64,000 nucleotides of DNA, taken from positions 88,217,389 through 88,281,388 of the forward strand of contig NC_084759.1 of assembly GCF_028858725.1 (NCBI RefSeq), given 5' to 3'. The notes beneath the pieces were generated by a model that saw nothing but the letters and a program-made list of their open reading frames with translations, was not told the DNA's origin and did no database searches. Numbering within the stretch: position 1 is the stretch's first letter; each line of letters starts with the position of its first letter. Origin of the DNA: Colius striatus. Its lineage: Eukaryota > Chordata > Aves > Coliiformes > Coliidae. The position numbers and the translations under genes were made by a program. Shown in pieces: positions 1 to 13,034 of this stretch.

Positions 1-3000
1 AAAACTTTTCCATGGAGCAACCACATCAATGAAACTTCATACTTTAAGAATAGCTGCGTTTTCCAATAAGAAGAAACTAACTCTACATATCGCAATAAAA
101 CTACCCCTGACTATTGCAGTCATGCATTGTCTGCCCTGTTGAATGTGTGAGTGATGCCCTGTGGTGGTGTGTGATAAGGAACATCCACTCCTTCAACAAA
201 TACGGAGAACTAGTAGGAGATCAGTTTGGATGTTACGCTACATAGTGATCCTATATTTAAGAAGAACAAGAAAGTTTTTGTCTTTAGACTCCTCAGCTCT
301 GGGAATGCTTGGGAGTCACTGAAGTGAGTCACAGGTCTCTGGCCCGTGTTGTAAGTAGGTGAGCAGTAAAATGGAAAATGTCATGCTAGAGGAGAGACAG
401 TATAGAATGAATGTTTAACTCTTATAGAAGGACTGACAAGCTCTTTGAAGTCAGAAGAAAAATGACTTTTGCTTAAAAATAACTTACAGACATTATAAAA
501 TCTTGTGAAAGGCTGAGAAAATTGTTCTTTTACCTAAACATATCAGGTTGAAATAACCCTAAAGGTATATGATTCCTTGATGAAAACATCAGTGAGTATA
601 AAAAAACATGCCTGCATGCTTAGGTCAGTGAAGATTATATCTTATGTAAGGCCACTTAAAAGATGGAGCTCTCACGAGGATTACAAATTATTCTGGGCCC
701 ATGAAAATCATCCTGGTTTTAATTACAGCATTAAAGACAAACCCACAAAGTTATAAGATCTGCTGGCATGGCAAGCAATCATAATTCTGAACAAGGGATC
801 ACACAGCAATTGTAAATAACAACTGTGAGAGATTTCAGTACTAGCTATTTTTGTCTTTAGAAATGTTTTTAATTTAAAAAATGTCATTAGCACTTGTACT
901 TAGCCAAAACTTGCTCATCGGACTAACCAGGATTTCTTAGCATAAACTGTTCTTAAAAGGATACTGACATCCCCCAACTGGTCTGTTTTTCAGAAGAATT
1001 TTAAAGATGTTTCAGTACATGAATCCCTGAGGTGACACTCGTCCTTTTGTCACAGCAGTTTTGGGGTTTTTTTCAGTGCTTTACCTCGTCCTGTTGCAGC
1101 ATCAAAGGCTCCACACAAGCTCAGGGAACCAGAAAACAGGGAGGAAGCAGTGAAACTGAGAGCCTGAAAAGCACTGTCAAAGCTGAAAATGTCACGGGAA
1201 GTAAACAAAAACAAAAACAAAAGACAATTTCTATCTTGTTTTATACATTTTCAGTTCCAGGAATTGTTTGGAAAAGAGACAAAAATGTCAGGTAACAATG
1301 TCCCTATAACTTAACATTTAAGTACAGCCAATACTGCCATAAAAAGAAGGAAGATGGACAAAAGGAAAATTATCTTCTCAAATTAAGATGACTTTTAAAA
1401 AGGAAAAATATTTTTTAAAAGACAAAGATTCATCTAAAGCAAGAGTGCAGCATCCTGTGGAACATTCATACAATACACTTCCTCTCTCTTACTACTTTAA
1501 AACAAAAGTTTTTCATCAATTTCCTGATTCAGTGCCAGGATGAGATGCTGGAGATAGTGACCTCAGTGGATACTGTCGACCAGAGTGGGAGACAAGTTCC
1601 TCAGATCACCAGACAAGAGTTGTACAATTCTGTAATGCATTTTATTAAATTACATTTATTTCAGCAGCTCTATCCTGCCTTTGGGATTTGTGCAGCTGTG
1701 CCCTTCTTTTTGCAAGCACCCTAAATGAGAGCAACAAAAATCTTTCAGTAAGGATGACACTACGAGGTTGTGGCCTGGTGGTGGAACAAGGTAGCAGTTA
1801 AACAGGGAGGAAAGTCTTCTGAAGCTAAAGTTACTACAGTTTAAACTACACTGCTTCTGCCAGGTTTATCTCGGTACTAGTCACTTAATTAGTACCACAT
1901 CAGGAAAAAAACCCTCTGACTTTCTATATTGTAATTTTGCCTGGAGTATGACAAGGATAACTGTGTGTTTATCCAACTTTCGGACATGACTCCTTGGAAA
2001 GTTATTTGTAAAGATGGAAAAACCCTAACTCCTCCTGTTTGTTGGAATAGAGTCTAGATGCCTGGCTATTTGTGACCGGCTAGACAGAAACTTGTAGAGC
2101 TAGACCTGTGTAAATAAGGAGCTTTAGTTATTCCCATGTCCTGAGAAGTGGGAATTAACACCATTAAAATACCACCCAAGAATCAATAGTTTCTATGTGA
2201 GGAGAAGGCAGAGGTGGATGAAGAGGTAGAACTGCTGACAGAGGCAGATACATCTGCTGTGTTATCCGTGCCCTTCTCCCAGCCCTTTTTCAGCAACTTC
2301 CTTGTCAGAGTTCAAACATTGCTGCCCAGCTTCTGGTGCCAGATTTGCATGAACATGAGTCCTACCAGGACCTTCGTTTGCCCTTTTCTCACCTTCTGCA
2401 TTTGCTTGAGAATAGCTGCAAGGACAGCCCTGAAAGACAGTCACTCTGAGCCCCTGCCCAGTCCAACACCAAGTTTACTCCAGACAAAGAGCTTTGGACC
2501 TCCTAATCCAGATCATCCACACAAGATAAATTTCATGCATTAAATGAGCATGCATACGAGCCTATCATTATAGGCTTATACCTTGTAATTTTAGCTGTCT
2601 AACGTTAGATGACAAATAGGCAGAAGCACCCTCTGGAAGTGCCTGTGTCTCCCGTTGACTCAGCAGGATGACTAAACCCCCTCACTGGTGCCTACAGTCA
2701 GGCTGGGCATGTTCCCCTCCCACTGCACCAGACCCTCACTGTGCAGTTTTCATATACAGCAGGCAGCTCACGTGCTACACGTACGTCACTCGTGGTGCCT
2801 GCTGATATCCTGAGGTGTGGTTATAAAATGATTGTTTGCAAAAGGCAGAGTTTCTTAAAAAGACAACCTAAATTAAGGCTTAGGACACAACCCTTCTCTC
2901 CTGGTTCCTTCTTTCCATCTATCTTCTCAGCCACTCTCATTGTTCTCTGTGGCACTTGGCACTGCTGTAAAAGTTGTTGTGATGGAGAGTTTTAAAAAAA

Positions 3001-5507
3001 TAAGATAACTTTCTGCTCTGTTTTGTACTGAGTCCATTCCCAAAGACCAGGACTTTCTGTCCTCCAATAGCAAAGACTTAATATTCCTGAGATGCTCTGC
3101 TATTCTACAGCTGTAAAAAAAGAGAAGTCAAGTCAAACCTAAAATGTTTTAGTATAGAAAACATATTCCAGCTTTAATGACACCCTGGGATTTTGTTTAG
3201 GTTTCCTTATTATGATGAGTCATATTATGTAAACTTCACATGAAATTACTGAAGTCACTTGTTTGCCTTATTTTAGCTTTGGGAACAGCAGCAAGGCTAA
3301 CATCTTTTGCTGCCTCTGAGGGAGGACTTGAGAAGTCCTAAAAGACAACAATGTTCTGGTACCCTAATAAGAAATATGTTGCTTTTTCATCCTTTGCCTA
3401 AAAAGTAAAAGGGTAGATTCTCTAGATGAGCCCTCTCCACATTAAATCTTCCTATAAACACCTTGTCATTGCTACTGCTGGCTCAGCTCTGATGATGTCC
3501 AGAACTGTGGGATTCCCTTTTGGGATAGTCTGGCAAAAGGATATCTTGTTCTGCATCTGTCTGGCCTGCCTTACGCAGAAGTGAGCTGTGCACAGGTGAA
3601 ATCAGCAGAGCTCTGCTAGTGCTGGTAGTTCCACTGCTACTTACATCACTGGAGCTGTGTCGATCAGAATTCCTAAAGGGTTTCTTCAGGAGGGTTAGGG
3701 TGAATGGAGCCCAAAAACAGCTTCCAACCCCTCTCCCACCTTTCATCTGGGCCCTACTGAGGATTTAAACTGAGAGATTTGCACTGTTCTTATTCATCAG
3801 GTGAGTTTCTTACGGTGCACCTCTGCAGCCTTGCCAATAGACTAAGAGTAGGAGAGAGGCAGAAAGGGAGACAGAAGGCTTCCCTGGTTCAGCAAGTGCA
3901 ATGCCCATTCTTGCAGGTATAAAAGGGCAGCATGCAGCCATCTATATAAAGAATGTTCTTCAGATGGGTTATGTATAACTCCCTGGTGGCAAGGGTATCA
4001 AATGAAGGTCGAACATCAGAGACCTTTAGGCTATTACGAAATATGACTCATGGATTAGTTAACTGTCTGTCAGATTTTCCATTATGAAACTTTAACCACA
4101 GCCCATATCTGCACGGCACCAACACCTGTAGAAGTACAAACAAACAAGTGGTTATGTATGCATTGCACCAAAGTGGGTCAGGAGATGGGCTACGATATCA
4201 AGAGAACCTTTTCCCTTAATTCCAAACCATGAGCTAAAGAAATAAAAATTAGTGGGGGGAGGGGAAGAGGAGAAAATTCTATGGCAGTAAAAAAAGAGAT
4301 TGTTTTCAAGTACACGTTTTCCAAAGTTTCTGCAAGATAAATCTTTACAGTTCAACTGTATCAGAAGAATCAACCTAAAAGTCCCTCTCTGCAGAATATC
4401 ACTATTTTAGCCATAGGGAACATCGGTGCTTCCTAATCCAAGCATTTGCTTTTCCAACTCCATATGCTGGCTTGAGTGGAAGTGGAAAAGCAACTATTCT
4501 TGTTCTGGAAAAATGACTTTTTTTTTAAATACTGACCTAAAGAAAAAGGATTTTTTTCTGTTTTGAAAATCAGTAAGAAGATGTAGCCGTTTGGTGGAAG
4601 ACTCTCAAAAGTCTCTCAGCAGCCATTACATCTGGCTGTTTTGAGGTGGCTATAAATCAAAAGAGGCAGAAGATGTGCTCTGAAAATTTGCCACAGGAAG
4701 TGGGGCTTCTGACCTATGCGTCACCAGCTTGATGCACTCCAAAGGTGAGAATCAGCTCACCTAATTTTACATGTCTACGGTGTCTATCTCTACATCTGAG
4801 CCTGTTGCCCCATAGGCACTTTAAAGGCATGTCTTATATCTGATGTATTCTGCCCAAGGATACGATGATTCATGACCTCAGAGTGTCTTTTTCTCCACTG
4901 CAGCTGTAATAGGGGCCTGAGGTGACTAGCTTGGTTGGAGAGCCTTCCATGTAGCTATCTACAGCTGATTAGAAGAACCCTGCCTGAATGCCTTGCCTCC
5001 ACAAGGCTTGTAATTTCTGTGAAATGAGTTGGTCAACATTGTTTGTTGCTATTGCAATGTTTTGTCTACTATATAGCAAAAATACTACCACATCTGGCAC
5101 AAAGGAATCCCAGCAGGCTGAAACAGTCCAGAGGCTACTGAGAACAGAAGAAATCTGACCCACTTAGATAAATTTCATCACTACATTATCTTCTTGTCTC
5201 TACAGATGTTCCAGATCACAAGTTAGGTACAGAGTTCTTTACTGCTTCTACTACTGTGGCATCTAATCTGTGACGACTGAAGTCTCCATTTCCATGCCTG
5301 TTAGTCCAGCTAATCTTATAAACACTGTATTAATTTCAATGTTACGTTCTACTGCTCTACTGGAAGTTCAGAAGATCTGAACTGTAAGGCATCTGAAAAA
5401 CAATCTTGACAAGCCAAGTCTGAGGAGAGGCAACAGCAGTACACAAATATATTAAAAGTAACTGCAAAGAGGAAGGAAATAAACTGCTCTTCCTTTTTAT
5501 TTAGTCT

Positions 5508-5565
5508 TCAGGCAGGGTGATGGACTAGATATCTCAAAACCCCTTTACCTTATATGATTTGGTCA
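5508..5565 (+). repeat. Probable diverged CR1 LINE 3' end
   Basis: The stretch reads like the end of a CR1 element: GGTGATGGACTAGAT is followed by a TCTCAAA block, a C-rich block and TATATGATTT, the same order as in the 3' UTR of avian CR1 copies. It is short and diverged and lacks the ATTCTATG tail, so it is either an old remnant or a chance resemblance. Confidence 0.45.
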
Positions 5566-8500
5566 GTGGAAAGGTTGCAATATGCATACTGAGGCCTGAG
5601 CTAACCCTCGTACAACGGAGTGGGCCAGAGCTCCAGCTGCATTACCTGTGCTGCCGACCAAAGCCAACAAAAGGGACAGGGTGGTCTCTGAAGAACCCAT
5701 CTAGAAAAAAACCTCTTTTCTAATGACATACAATTTTATGGTTATTTCTTTGTTGCCACCACAAGAGAAAGATTACGCATCTGAGCGCTCCAGTTTACTA
5801 CTCCTCGTTCCTCTAGGAAATACTGTGTACCAACAGTGTAGAAAACATCTTCTTCTTGCTCTACAAGTCACTCTTCTTTTGTCTTCACCTTTTGTTTCTT
5901 TGAGCTTGTTACAAGAGAAAAGCATACTCATAAAATTACAATCTGCTTGTAAACTAATACAGTTAACTCCAGGCCTTCATGTAGTATTCAAAGAGAGGCA
6001 GTAGATGGATAAGCATGACTTTTTCCCATTGAGCAAGACCGTACTATAATATTTTGGCAAAGGGAGATATTTTTATACCTGTAGGAACATAATGAAAGCC
6101 AATATCTTGCACAGAGGTAGCAGTCCCCACTCCTGCTCTGTAAGTGTTTTGCCTTAGATAGGCAAAAAGCAGCTGCTGAAGTGTGAAACAGCCTGCTTCC
6201 CAGAACATGCCAGAACCTGATGGCAGCTTTGGTGGGACTAGCTGGCTCATGCTATGTTGCCTCTGTCCAGGAGATTGTGGCTTCTGGTGAGGTCAAGACC
6301 ACGCTCCCAACCTTTCTTCCCGTTTGGAGAACACAATCTGCAGAAGCTGCTGGACTCTCTTTGTTCTGGTGTACAGAAATTTATTGCTTTGCAAGTTCTT
6401 CCTGTTCCCAGTCGACTTGATCTAACCTGAAATAAGCTGTTTCTATACCTGCAAAGGAATAGCACGGTATCCATGTGGCTTTTTGCCCAACTTTAGCTTA
6501 ATGTCTTTAAAGCAAACTGCAAATTAATAGTAGCGCAGCTTTCCTGTGCAGGCAAGCCCTTAATCTAATTGGAACACGGAAAATAGCATTTGGGAAGACA
6601 GAGCAGTGTGTAAACTCGGGGAGTGAGAGAAGCAGGCAGTGTGATTTGGAGTCCAGTAGGGATGATGGAGAAAGTCAAATGCAGAGAGGTGAAAGTGATT
6701 AAGATTTTTTTAAATCCCAGCTAGCAATGAATCTAAGGATACAAAAAATGGAGCCTGACTCAGAACTTTTCAATATTTGTAGAACTGACATCTTTCAGTT
6801 CCCTTTTCCATTTAGCACCACAACCCTTGCCATTTTAGTGAAGAGCACTCTCCCTTCAACCCTGTACAACTCTAAGCCACAGAAAATGCCCAACATGGTT
6901 CTACCAGTGCACAAGCTAGAGCATTCAGCATTGCTGCTTCTCAGCAACAATATTTAATACCTTCAAATATCTCACTTAATGAGGAGTTCTAGCAACCCTG
7001 GACATTCTTCAGATAGCTGAGGCCACTGCTGCTCAACCTGACCACATCGGGCAGCCACACCATGTTGCACAACCACCGTTTGCAAAGGTCAAAGCTTGCC
7101 AGGTGTTCACGCCTGGCAGCAAGAGTCAGACATGTTCACATATGGGGAGAGGCCCTTTTTTGAAACCTCAGGATGTATCAGCCCATTCCTCACATACAGT
7201 GTGCCCTGGGAAGATCCTCCACAGCCGAGAGAGGTGCATGGCAGAGTGAGGTAGGCACGGGCATAGCAGGGATATTGAGCTGGGACACAGACCAGAGGCT
7301 GGGAGTGAGGGGCTGGATATTCCATGTGAGTGTTAGCTAGCAGCGGGGACCCCTGCTAGGCTGGGCTGAGCACAGCTCTCTCCAGCCCCCGGAGCAGTGA
7401 TTGCAGCAGCCCTTCAGCTGGCTGTGCATAAAGAGGCTCAGGGAGGACTGAGGGCAAGTGAGACAAGACTCTCCTGCTGCAGCACCACACTTGCTCTGGA
7501 CCCAGACAAGACACCAGGCCAGCCCTTTCTTGGGTCAAGCGTGTAACACTGTAGGCTCACAGCAAGCAACATGGGTGTATTTTTGCTAGCCTGCTTACTC
7601 TTGCCTAGAAAGGGGACATACTCCAAGGCTCAAGCAAGAGATAATTAGGAAGGGAGTGGCATTAGGAAAAATTTACCAACAACAGACAGTTAAAACTAAT
7701 GAGCTGTTGTATCCCATCCCTTTGCCCATATTCTGGTTCCCCTCTGCTGCCATTTCAGTGGCAGCCTTGTGCAGCACTCAGGTCACTAGCTCCTGGGCCC
7801 TGCTTCCAGCTCAGGAAGTATCTCAGGCATGAAATTCATGGACTTATTCTTCCCTATATCTAATCATAGTATAACAGAAGAAATAAGGACAAAACGATGC
7901 TCATACTGCTTCAGTTATGACAGAAGCTTGTGACTACTTGGATCTTGTCACTAAACCATTACAGAAAAGAAACAAATTCATTAAAGAAGAAAAAAAAACC
8001 CCAATAAAGAGAAGCATTGAGTGCTGCCTCAGATAAGGACTAGCGTATGTTTGAAATGGCCAAGTTTCTCTGTGTAGCCCTCTATTATAGAGTCATAGCT
8101 TATAAAACTTTCTGTCTCCCCATTCTGTAAAGAGCCTCTGCTTTCTGTAAACAGTCTTTTGTAGCTTTTCAGGACAGGATGTGAATGTCTTTGAAGTTTG
8201 AAAAACACTCTCTGGGCATCTTTTCAGAGAATCATCACGAATCTGCTCTGTATCAAGGCCTCCGCAGTCAATTATGTACATTCTACCAGTACACTCCACC
8301 AGACTGGGAGTGTGGACAGAGAAGGGGAGCCAGCAAGGCTTGGATGGCAACACACTAGCCAATCTCTTAACCAGACTGCCTTTTAATTGTTCATGTAAGT
8401 TAAAGGCCTAATGTCCTCTCTAAGACAGAAGTATACTCAGTACAGAAAATGATGCAACAAAGTGTTGCAGTATAGTGGAAAATTTTGTAAATATTCTGAG

Positions 8501-8617
8501 TAATACTGTCCAGGCACAGTTCAATAATCACATTTATCTTATTTGCAACTTTCTTTATTCCTTAGAGTTAGATTTTGTATCAAAACAGAGACAAAAGTAC
8601 CCAAATCGGGGGCGGGA

Positions 8618-8638
8618 CCCCCCCCCCCCCCCCCCCCC
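8618..8638. repeat. 21-base poly-C tract
   Basis: An uninterrupted run of 21 C on the + strand, bounded by GGGA on the left and GCTC on the right. Such a tract is length-unstable and can form an i-motif, or a G-quadruplex on the other strand. It causes the proline- and glycine-rich spurious open frames around it. Confidence 0.9.
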
Positions 8639-11600
8639 GCTCATATTTTGTGTGAAATACCCAACGGAATTCCCCAGGCAGAGGAAAACTCTGTCCACAT
8701 TCTCCTGAGGTTCCCTGCTGAGTGCCATGGTTTCTTTAACGATCAGCCCAGCGGCATTCCTCCCCTGAGGAAAGGTGGGAGCACAACCTGTGCTCCTCCC
8801 CCTCTGCCCCTGCCTACCCAGGGAAGGAGGCTGTGGCTCCACACAGGCTTCTTCACCAAGCAGCACTGGCTGCAGCAGATCCAGGCTCCCGTCTTCCCTG
8901 CTCGTGTTGGACTGGCACAGGCGTTTGTGCAGCCGCTCTAACCAGACTGAAGGACTGATCCAGGCGAAAAATAACACTCTCTCCCCACTGTTTTTTCTGA
9001 GAGGCTGAAATGAGTTGGGGATGCAGAATAAGTTAGAGAGTGTTTAAGCTGGCCAGACCAGGGAATGAAATGCCTGGCTTAAATGCAGCGGCTTTGCCCT
9101 GCCCAGAGAGTTAAGGCATGTGTGGCAGGAAATAGTGACTACATTCAAGAAACTCATTGACTCCGAAACAATAGCCCACAGGCATTGCTCTGGGCAGAGA
9201 GAGCTGACTTAGGCAGGTTTTTCTTTCTCCTGCCTCTACAAACAGACAAGAGTTATTTTAAACTCAGATAAGTTCTTTAATTTGCTGTCATGGACCAGTA
9301 TCACTAAGAGCTATACTGGGACACCTTGAGGACAGGAACGAAGGGCGATGCTGGGAACTGCCCACACCAGTACTGCTGCTGAGAGAAATGTCTGGAGAAC
9401 ATCAGCCTCCAGAAAGTGAGGAACCTGGGAAGGACACCCAAAGAACAGGCTTGGTTTTGTTTTGAAGTCAAAGGAAGGGTGCCAGCCTTAAAAATGATTT
9501 TTCAGTTTATTCTGACACAGAAATTGCTTTTATATACATTACTTTAAAACTTATCTATTGGTCCAAAGAGTTTTGTAGCTGCTGCCATAGGGAAATGCAG
9601 ACTTTGTAGTGAAGGTTTCACTAACGGTGTATCAGTGGTTGTATGTGGTTCTTCTTTTCATGTTATTCCTCCAAATCAGTACGACTCTGTCTTTTGATGT
9701 CTAAAAATGTCCCCAGAAATTTAGGAACTGGTCACATGTAGCATTTAAAAACAATACTGTTAAAGACCGATCTCTGATATTACTGAGAGATATACGCCAT
9801 TGACTAAAGACTGTTTCTCAGTCCTTTTGCTAACTTGTGGCTGGACAACATTAACTCTGTATTTTTATTGCCCTGCCAGCTTGCAATATGAAAGACACAC
9901 AAAAAATATGGTACGTGATTTCCGTCCTAGAGCTGTGTGGGACGAGAAACAAGTTTTCAGTACTGCAATCTGAGAATTACATCCATGGTAGGGTTTATTT
10001 TTTATCACACCCTGGATTTCAAGGCCTAAGCCTGAGTTGCCTTATACCATTAGTAAAACACTTCCTTCCCTTAGAAATAAGCCCATAGTACTATAAGATG
10101 GGAAACCTGCTTGTTAGTAGTAGTTAGTAGTTAGTCTAGTACCATATGACCTGTTGATGGTCTCAAAACAGATAAGGAAACTTGTGTACACAAGGCCAGC
10201 ATCTACCAGCTTTGGGTAAAAATATTCTAAAAGGCAGCTACAGCCTCAGTGTTGACTTCACAGCCCACCCAGCTTGGTGGCAGTCAGGGATACGGCAGTC
10301 AGGGACACTTGTTTTTCTACTGCACAGCAATGGTCAGAAACCTCTATCTCTAGCTAATTTGAAGCTAACAGCATAGCCTTTCAGGGTGCCTAGTGGGATG
10401 AGGCGAGGGAATTGCAAATTTGGGAATCCTCAGAGGATTTAAGAACTGAGTGTCCAAGCACCCAGCAGTGCCAGGTTTTAAGCAGTTTTGTTTGTGGTCA
10501 TCAGCAAAAACTTAGGGAGCTTAACAGACAGGGAGCAGGATCTGTGAGGACCTCAGTGTTAGCTCAAGCACTCATTAAGTTACTCAACTTCCTCCAGCAA
10601 ATTGTCTCTGAGTCAGCTGCAGGAGAATAAAAAGTGAAACTAAGAATATTTAGTCTGGCCTAATGCAGATGGTAACTTAATAACATAAGGGAAAACTGGC
10701 TTCCCTAAGCAATGGGAGTACTTGTGTGCCTGCAGCGGGTGGATTACCTTGAAGCTCACTGCCAGCATGACACAGTATGACACTCACAGGGCCCTCTACT
10801 AACCTGTCACAAAGAGAAGTGGGCCCACCAGCTTTCCTGACTGCAGGACTGGGAAGTAAATTACTGTTGATTCTTTGAAAAGTTGTACGATGCAGACGGA
10901 TTAATGAATGTAATTTTTCTAGTGCATATGAATCCCATCAAACAATGTGCTTGTTTATAAAAGCACCGCAGGCACTGCAGGCATTGTCAATGTTGCAGAA
11001 TTGTTTACAGTGCCCACAAAGTTGCAAGACGAAAGTGAATGAAGAGATGTATTTGAAATCCACTTTCAAAGAACAAAATGACAGGCTTAAGCCCAAGGAT
11101 GGTTTCACAAAAAAATATCGAATCTTTTCTTGTCAGGCAGCCTTGGTGAACACACCTGCAGGCACTTAAATGTTGTAAATAGGTGCACCTGGATAAGAAA
11201 TGTAGGTATAAACCTTTAACTCTGGAGCTGTAGCTGGCTAAAGAGGCATGATGGAAGACCAAGGCAGAAGAATGGTAAATGTTTTGTTCAAGGATACACC
11301 TCGTCTCATACAGAACTGGCTAGTTTGTCTGTGAGGATTATGTGTTGCTCATTTAAGGATTTGTTTGTGGACGTTTAATTGTTGTAGGGCTTAAATTCTG
11401 GAAAGGAAGGACCTCGGCTGTAGAGCTCCAACTTTAAGGGCAGCTACATGAAAGAATTGTATGTTCTGGAAAAATGAGGTAAAGGTGTGTGTTTTCATGT
11501 GTGAGTACTGTGGGATAGTTTTGTCTTGCTTTTAAATCCCATAGTGAATCTAGCCATTCTTCTGGAGTATGAATCTTATGCCATCTTGTTGGAAGAGGCA

Positions 11601-12496
11601 GGAGCCTGAGGAGGAAGGAAATGGAGGAATAATTGTTATGTGTGGATGCACAACAACCAAACTGTCTATCCTTTTCCTTGTGACTTAATAGCCTTAGAGG
11701 TGTTGTCATTACTTTTACTGACCCGAAGTGAAGGAAGTGGCTCTAGTATTTTCTGTGTTAGAAAGTTGTGATGTGAGGGTATGGGACTGACTTTATTTTT
11801 GAAGTGATAGGTAGCTTATTTGTCTTACATTTTACTGGCTAATGTAAACATCACTCCTGATGAGTCCAAGGTGGGTCTTTCTGGGCATGTAATGGTATAG
11901 CTCAGTAAAACTGTTAATACAGGGGAAAATGGGGTGACCTTGACCATCTCATTAAGACTGGACAGCTAAAAAGGCTTTTGGGGAAGAACGTTATGAACAT
12001 CTGTAGTAACTGGCATAAACCACTGTCATTGTGTTGGGATAAGCAATGTGGCACAGGACAGCAGGCACAACTGGTCATTTTGTTGCCCTGCAAGTATGGC
12101 CAGAGCCACAGTCTCATGTGTCTGTAATCCATGCTGAGGGCTGCTGAACTGTGATGGCCCATAAAGGGTGAGAGTGGCAGCCTGGAAAAAGTGAGGTAAC
12201 AGAACCTGCCAGGAAGCATGTGGTATCTAATGCCAGGATGCACGGAGAGGCCAGTAAAGGGGAGGCAGCTGGAGCTCTTGCCTTGCCAAGGCCCAGGACT
12301 GGGACTTGTGTGTGTGATGAGGCACTTTTCTGCTCCACTGACCCCGAGCTCCAGCTCCTGCCCTAGAGGATACCGCGAGCCGGGCAGGTTCCACAGTGTG
12401 CCGTTACCGACACCTTCCTCCTCCCCTGGCCGCCCCCCAGCCCCGCGCCACGGCCTGACCGCGCCTCCGTTGGGACCTGCGCCACTGGAAGCGCAC

Positions 12497-12507
12497 AAGA
12501 TGGCGGC
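12497..12507 (+). promoter_or_regulatory. YY1-type site
   Basis: AAGATGGCGGC matches the consensus of YY1, a zinc-finger protein that often binds just downstream of start sites in CpG-island promoters. It lies about 570 bases upstream of the predicted DDX3X start, so it might mark a second or divergent start site. The motif match is direct; the function is inferred. Confidence 0.5.
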
Positions 12508-12582
12508 GGGCGGGCGCCGGGCGGGCGGCCCACGTGACCGGCCTCGGCCCCCACTTCTTCGGGGATGCGCGGCGGGGGCCGC

Positions 12583-12590
12583 TCTCGCGA
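12583..12590. promoter_or_regulatory. CGCG element (TCTCGCGA), copy 1
   Basis: The site sits in CTCTCGCGAG, close to the palindromic TCTCGCGAGA element bound by BANP (and earlier linked to Kaiso/ZBTB33), which activates CpG-island promoters. It is one of four exact TCTCGCGA copies upstream of the DDX3X TATA box. Confidence 0.6.
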
Positions 12591-12632
12591 GCGCACACCG
12601 AACAAAAGGGGAGAGCGCGGCGGGTGACGCGA

Positions 12633-12640
12633 TTTCGCGA
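12633..12640. promoter_or_regulatory. TTTCGCGA variant CGCG/E2F-like site
   Basis: TTTCGCGA follows GTGACGCGA. It differs by one base from the TCTCGCGA copies and also resembles an E2F core (TTTCGCGC). Which factor, if any, uses it cannot be told from sequence. Confidence 0.4.
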
Positions 12641-12701
12641 GGCCCCGCGGCCACCTCTCCTCCTCTTACGGCGAGCCGCGCTACCGGCGGCGCCCGGGGT
12701 T

Positions 12702-12714
12702 GGGGGGGGGGGGG
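12702..12714 (+). repeat. 13-base G tract in promoter region
   Basis: A pure run of 13 G followed by seven A. Together with the G tracts at 12829-12840, 13058-13065 and 13840-13859 it gives this region strong G-quadruplex potential on the + strand. Run lengths are prone to polymorphism and sequencing error. Confidence 0.85.
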
Positions 12715-12780
12715 AAAAAAACCTCGCGGTATCCGCAGCAAAAGCCCGGGGGCCCCAGCGGCTGGTGCCTGTGCGCCAAG

Positions 12781-12788
12781 TCTCGCGA
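12781..12788. promoter_or_regulatory. CGCG element (TCTCGCGA), copy 2
   Basis: Exact TCTCGCGA followed by CACCG, about 290 bases upstream of the predicted start. It belongs to the same cluster of BANP-type elements. Confidence 0.6.
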
Positions 12789-12828
12789 CACCGCCGGCGC
12801 GCCTTTAGCTGAGGGTTGAGCTGCGCGT

Positions 12829-12840
12829 GGGGGGGGGGGG
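12829..12840 (+). repeat. 12-base G tract in promoter region
   Basis: Pure run of 12 G between CGCGT and AGGGAAGGGG, lying between two CGCG elements. A potential quadruplex-forming sequence about 230 bases upstream of the predicted start. Confidence 0.85.
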
Positions 12841-12863
12841 AGGGAAGGGGCCCACAGCGCAGG

Positions 12864-12871
12864 TCTCGCGA
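12864..12871. promoter_or_regulatory. CGCG element (TCTCGCGA), copy 3
   Basis: Exact TCTCGCGA, followed by TAGC exactly as in copy 4 (the shared string is TCTCGCGATAGC). About 200 bases upstream of the predicted start. Confidence 0.65.
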
Positions 12872-12917
12872 TAGCCCTCCTCTGGCTTCCCCCCGCGACG
12901 CGGCGCGGCCGGCATAT

Positions 12918-12925
12918 TCTCGCGA
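12918..12925. promoter_or_regulatory. CGCG element (TCTCGCGA), copy 4
   Basis: Exact TCTCGCGA, again followed by TAGC. At roughly -150 from the predicted start it is the most promoter-proximal copy, and so the likeliest to act on DDX3X transcription if BANP binds here. Confidence 0.65.
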
Positions 12926-13022
12926 TAGCTGGAGAAGAGGAGAGCTGGGTTGTGTATGTGTAGGGGGGAAAGTGGGGGCGGTAGCGTGCGCGCTGAAGTC
13001 AGTGCGCGCCGCCGGGCAGGCG

Positions 13023-13034
13023 GGGGGCGGGGCC
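13023..13034 (+). promoter_or_regulatory. DDX3X: GC box (Sp1-type) next to the TATA box
   Basis: GGGGCGGGGCC (within 13023-13034) matches the Sp1/KLF GC-box consensus and directly abuts the TATA box, a common proximal promoter arrangement. Confidence 0.65.

Larger units (their letters stand above)
1..12360. other. Upstream intergenic DNA, no supported gene
   Basis: No open frame here has a recognisable domain, a coherent exon-intron structure or convincing protein-like composition; all are short. The stretch holds a 21-base C tract (8618-8638), a probable diverged CR1 tail (about 5508-5565) and A- or T-rich simple sequence. In mammals USP9X lies upstream of DDX3X, but I see no exon of it here. 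Distal enhancers could be present, but the sequence alone does not show them. Confidence 0.7.

Noticed and set aside
8543-8977. Overlapping 130-140-residue open frames on both strands around the poly-C tract
   Set aside because: They depend on the C21 run, which reads as Pro or Gly repeats, and show no homology signature.
11914-12741. 275-residue minus-strand open frame over the promoter
   Set aside because: Its C-terminal half is ordinary intergenic DNA, and the Pro/Arg/Ala-rich start is stop-poor CpG-island sequence. No domain and no splice logic.
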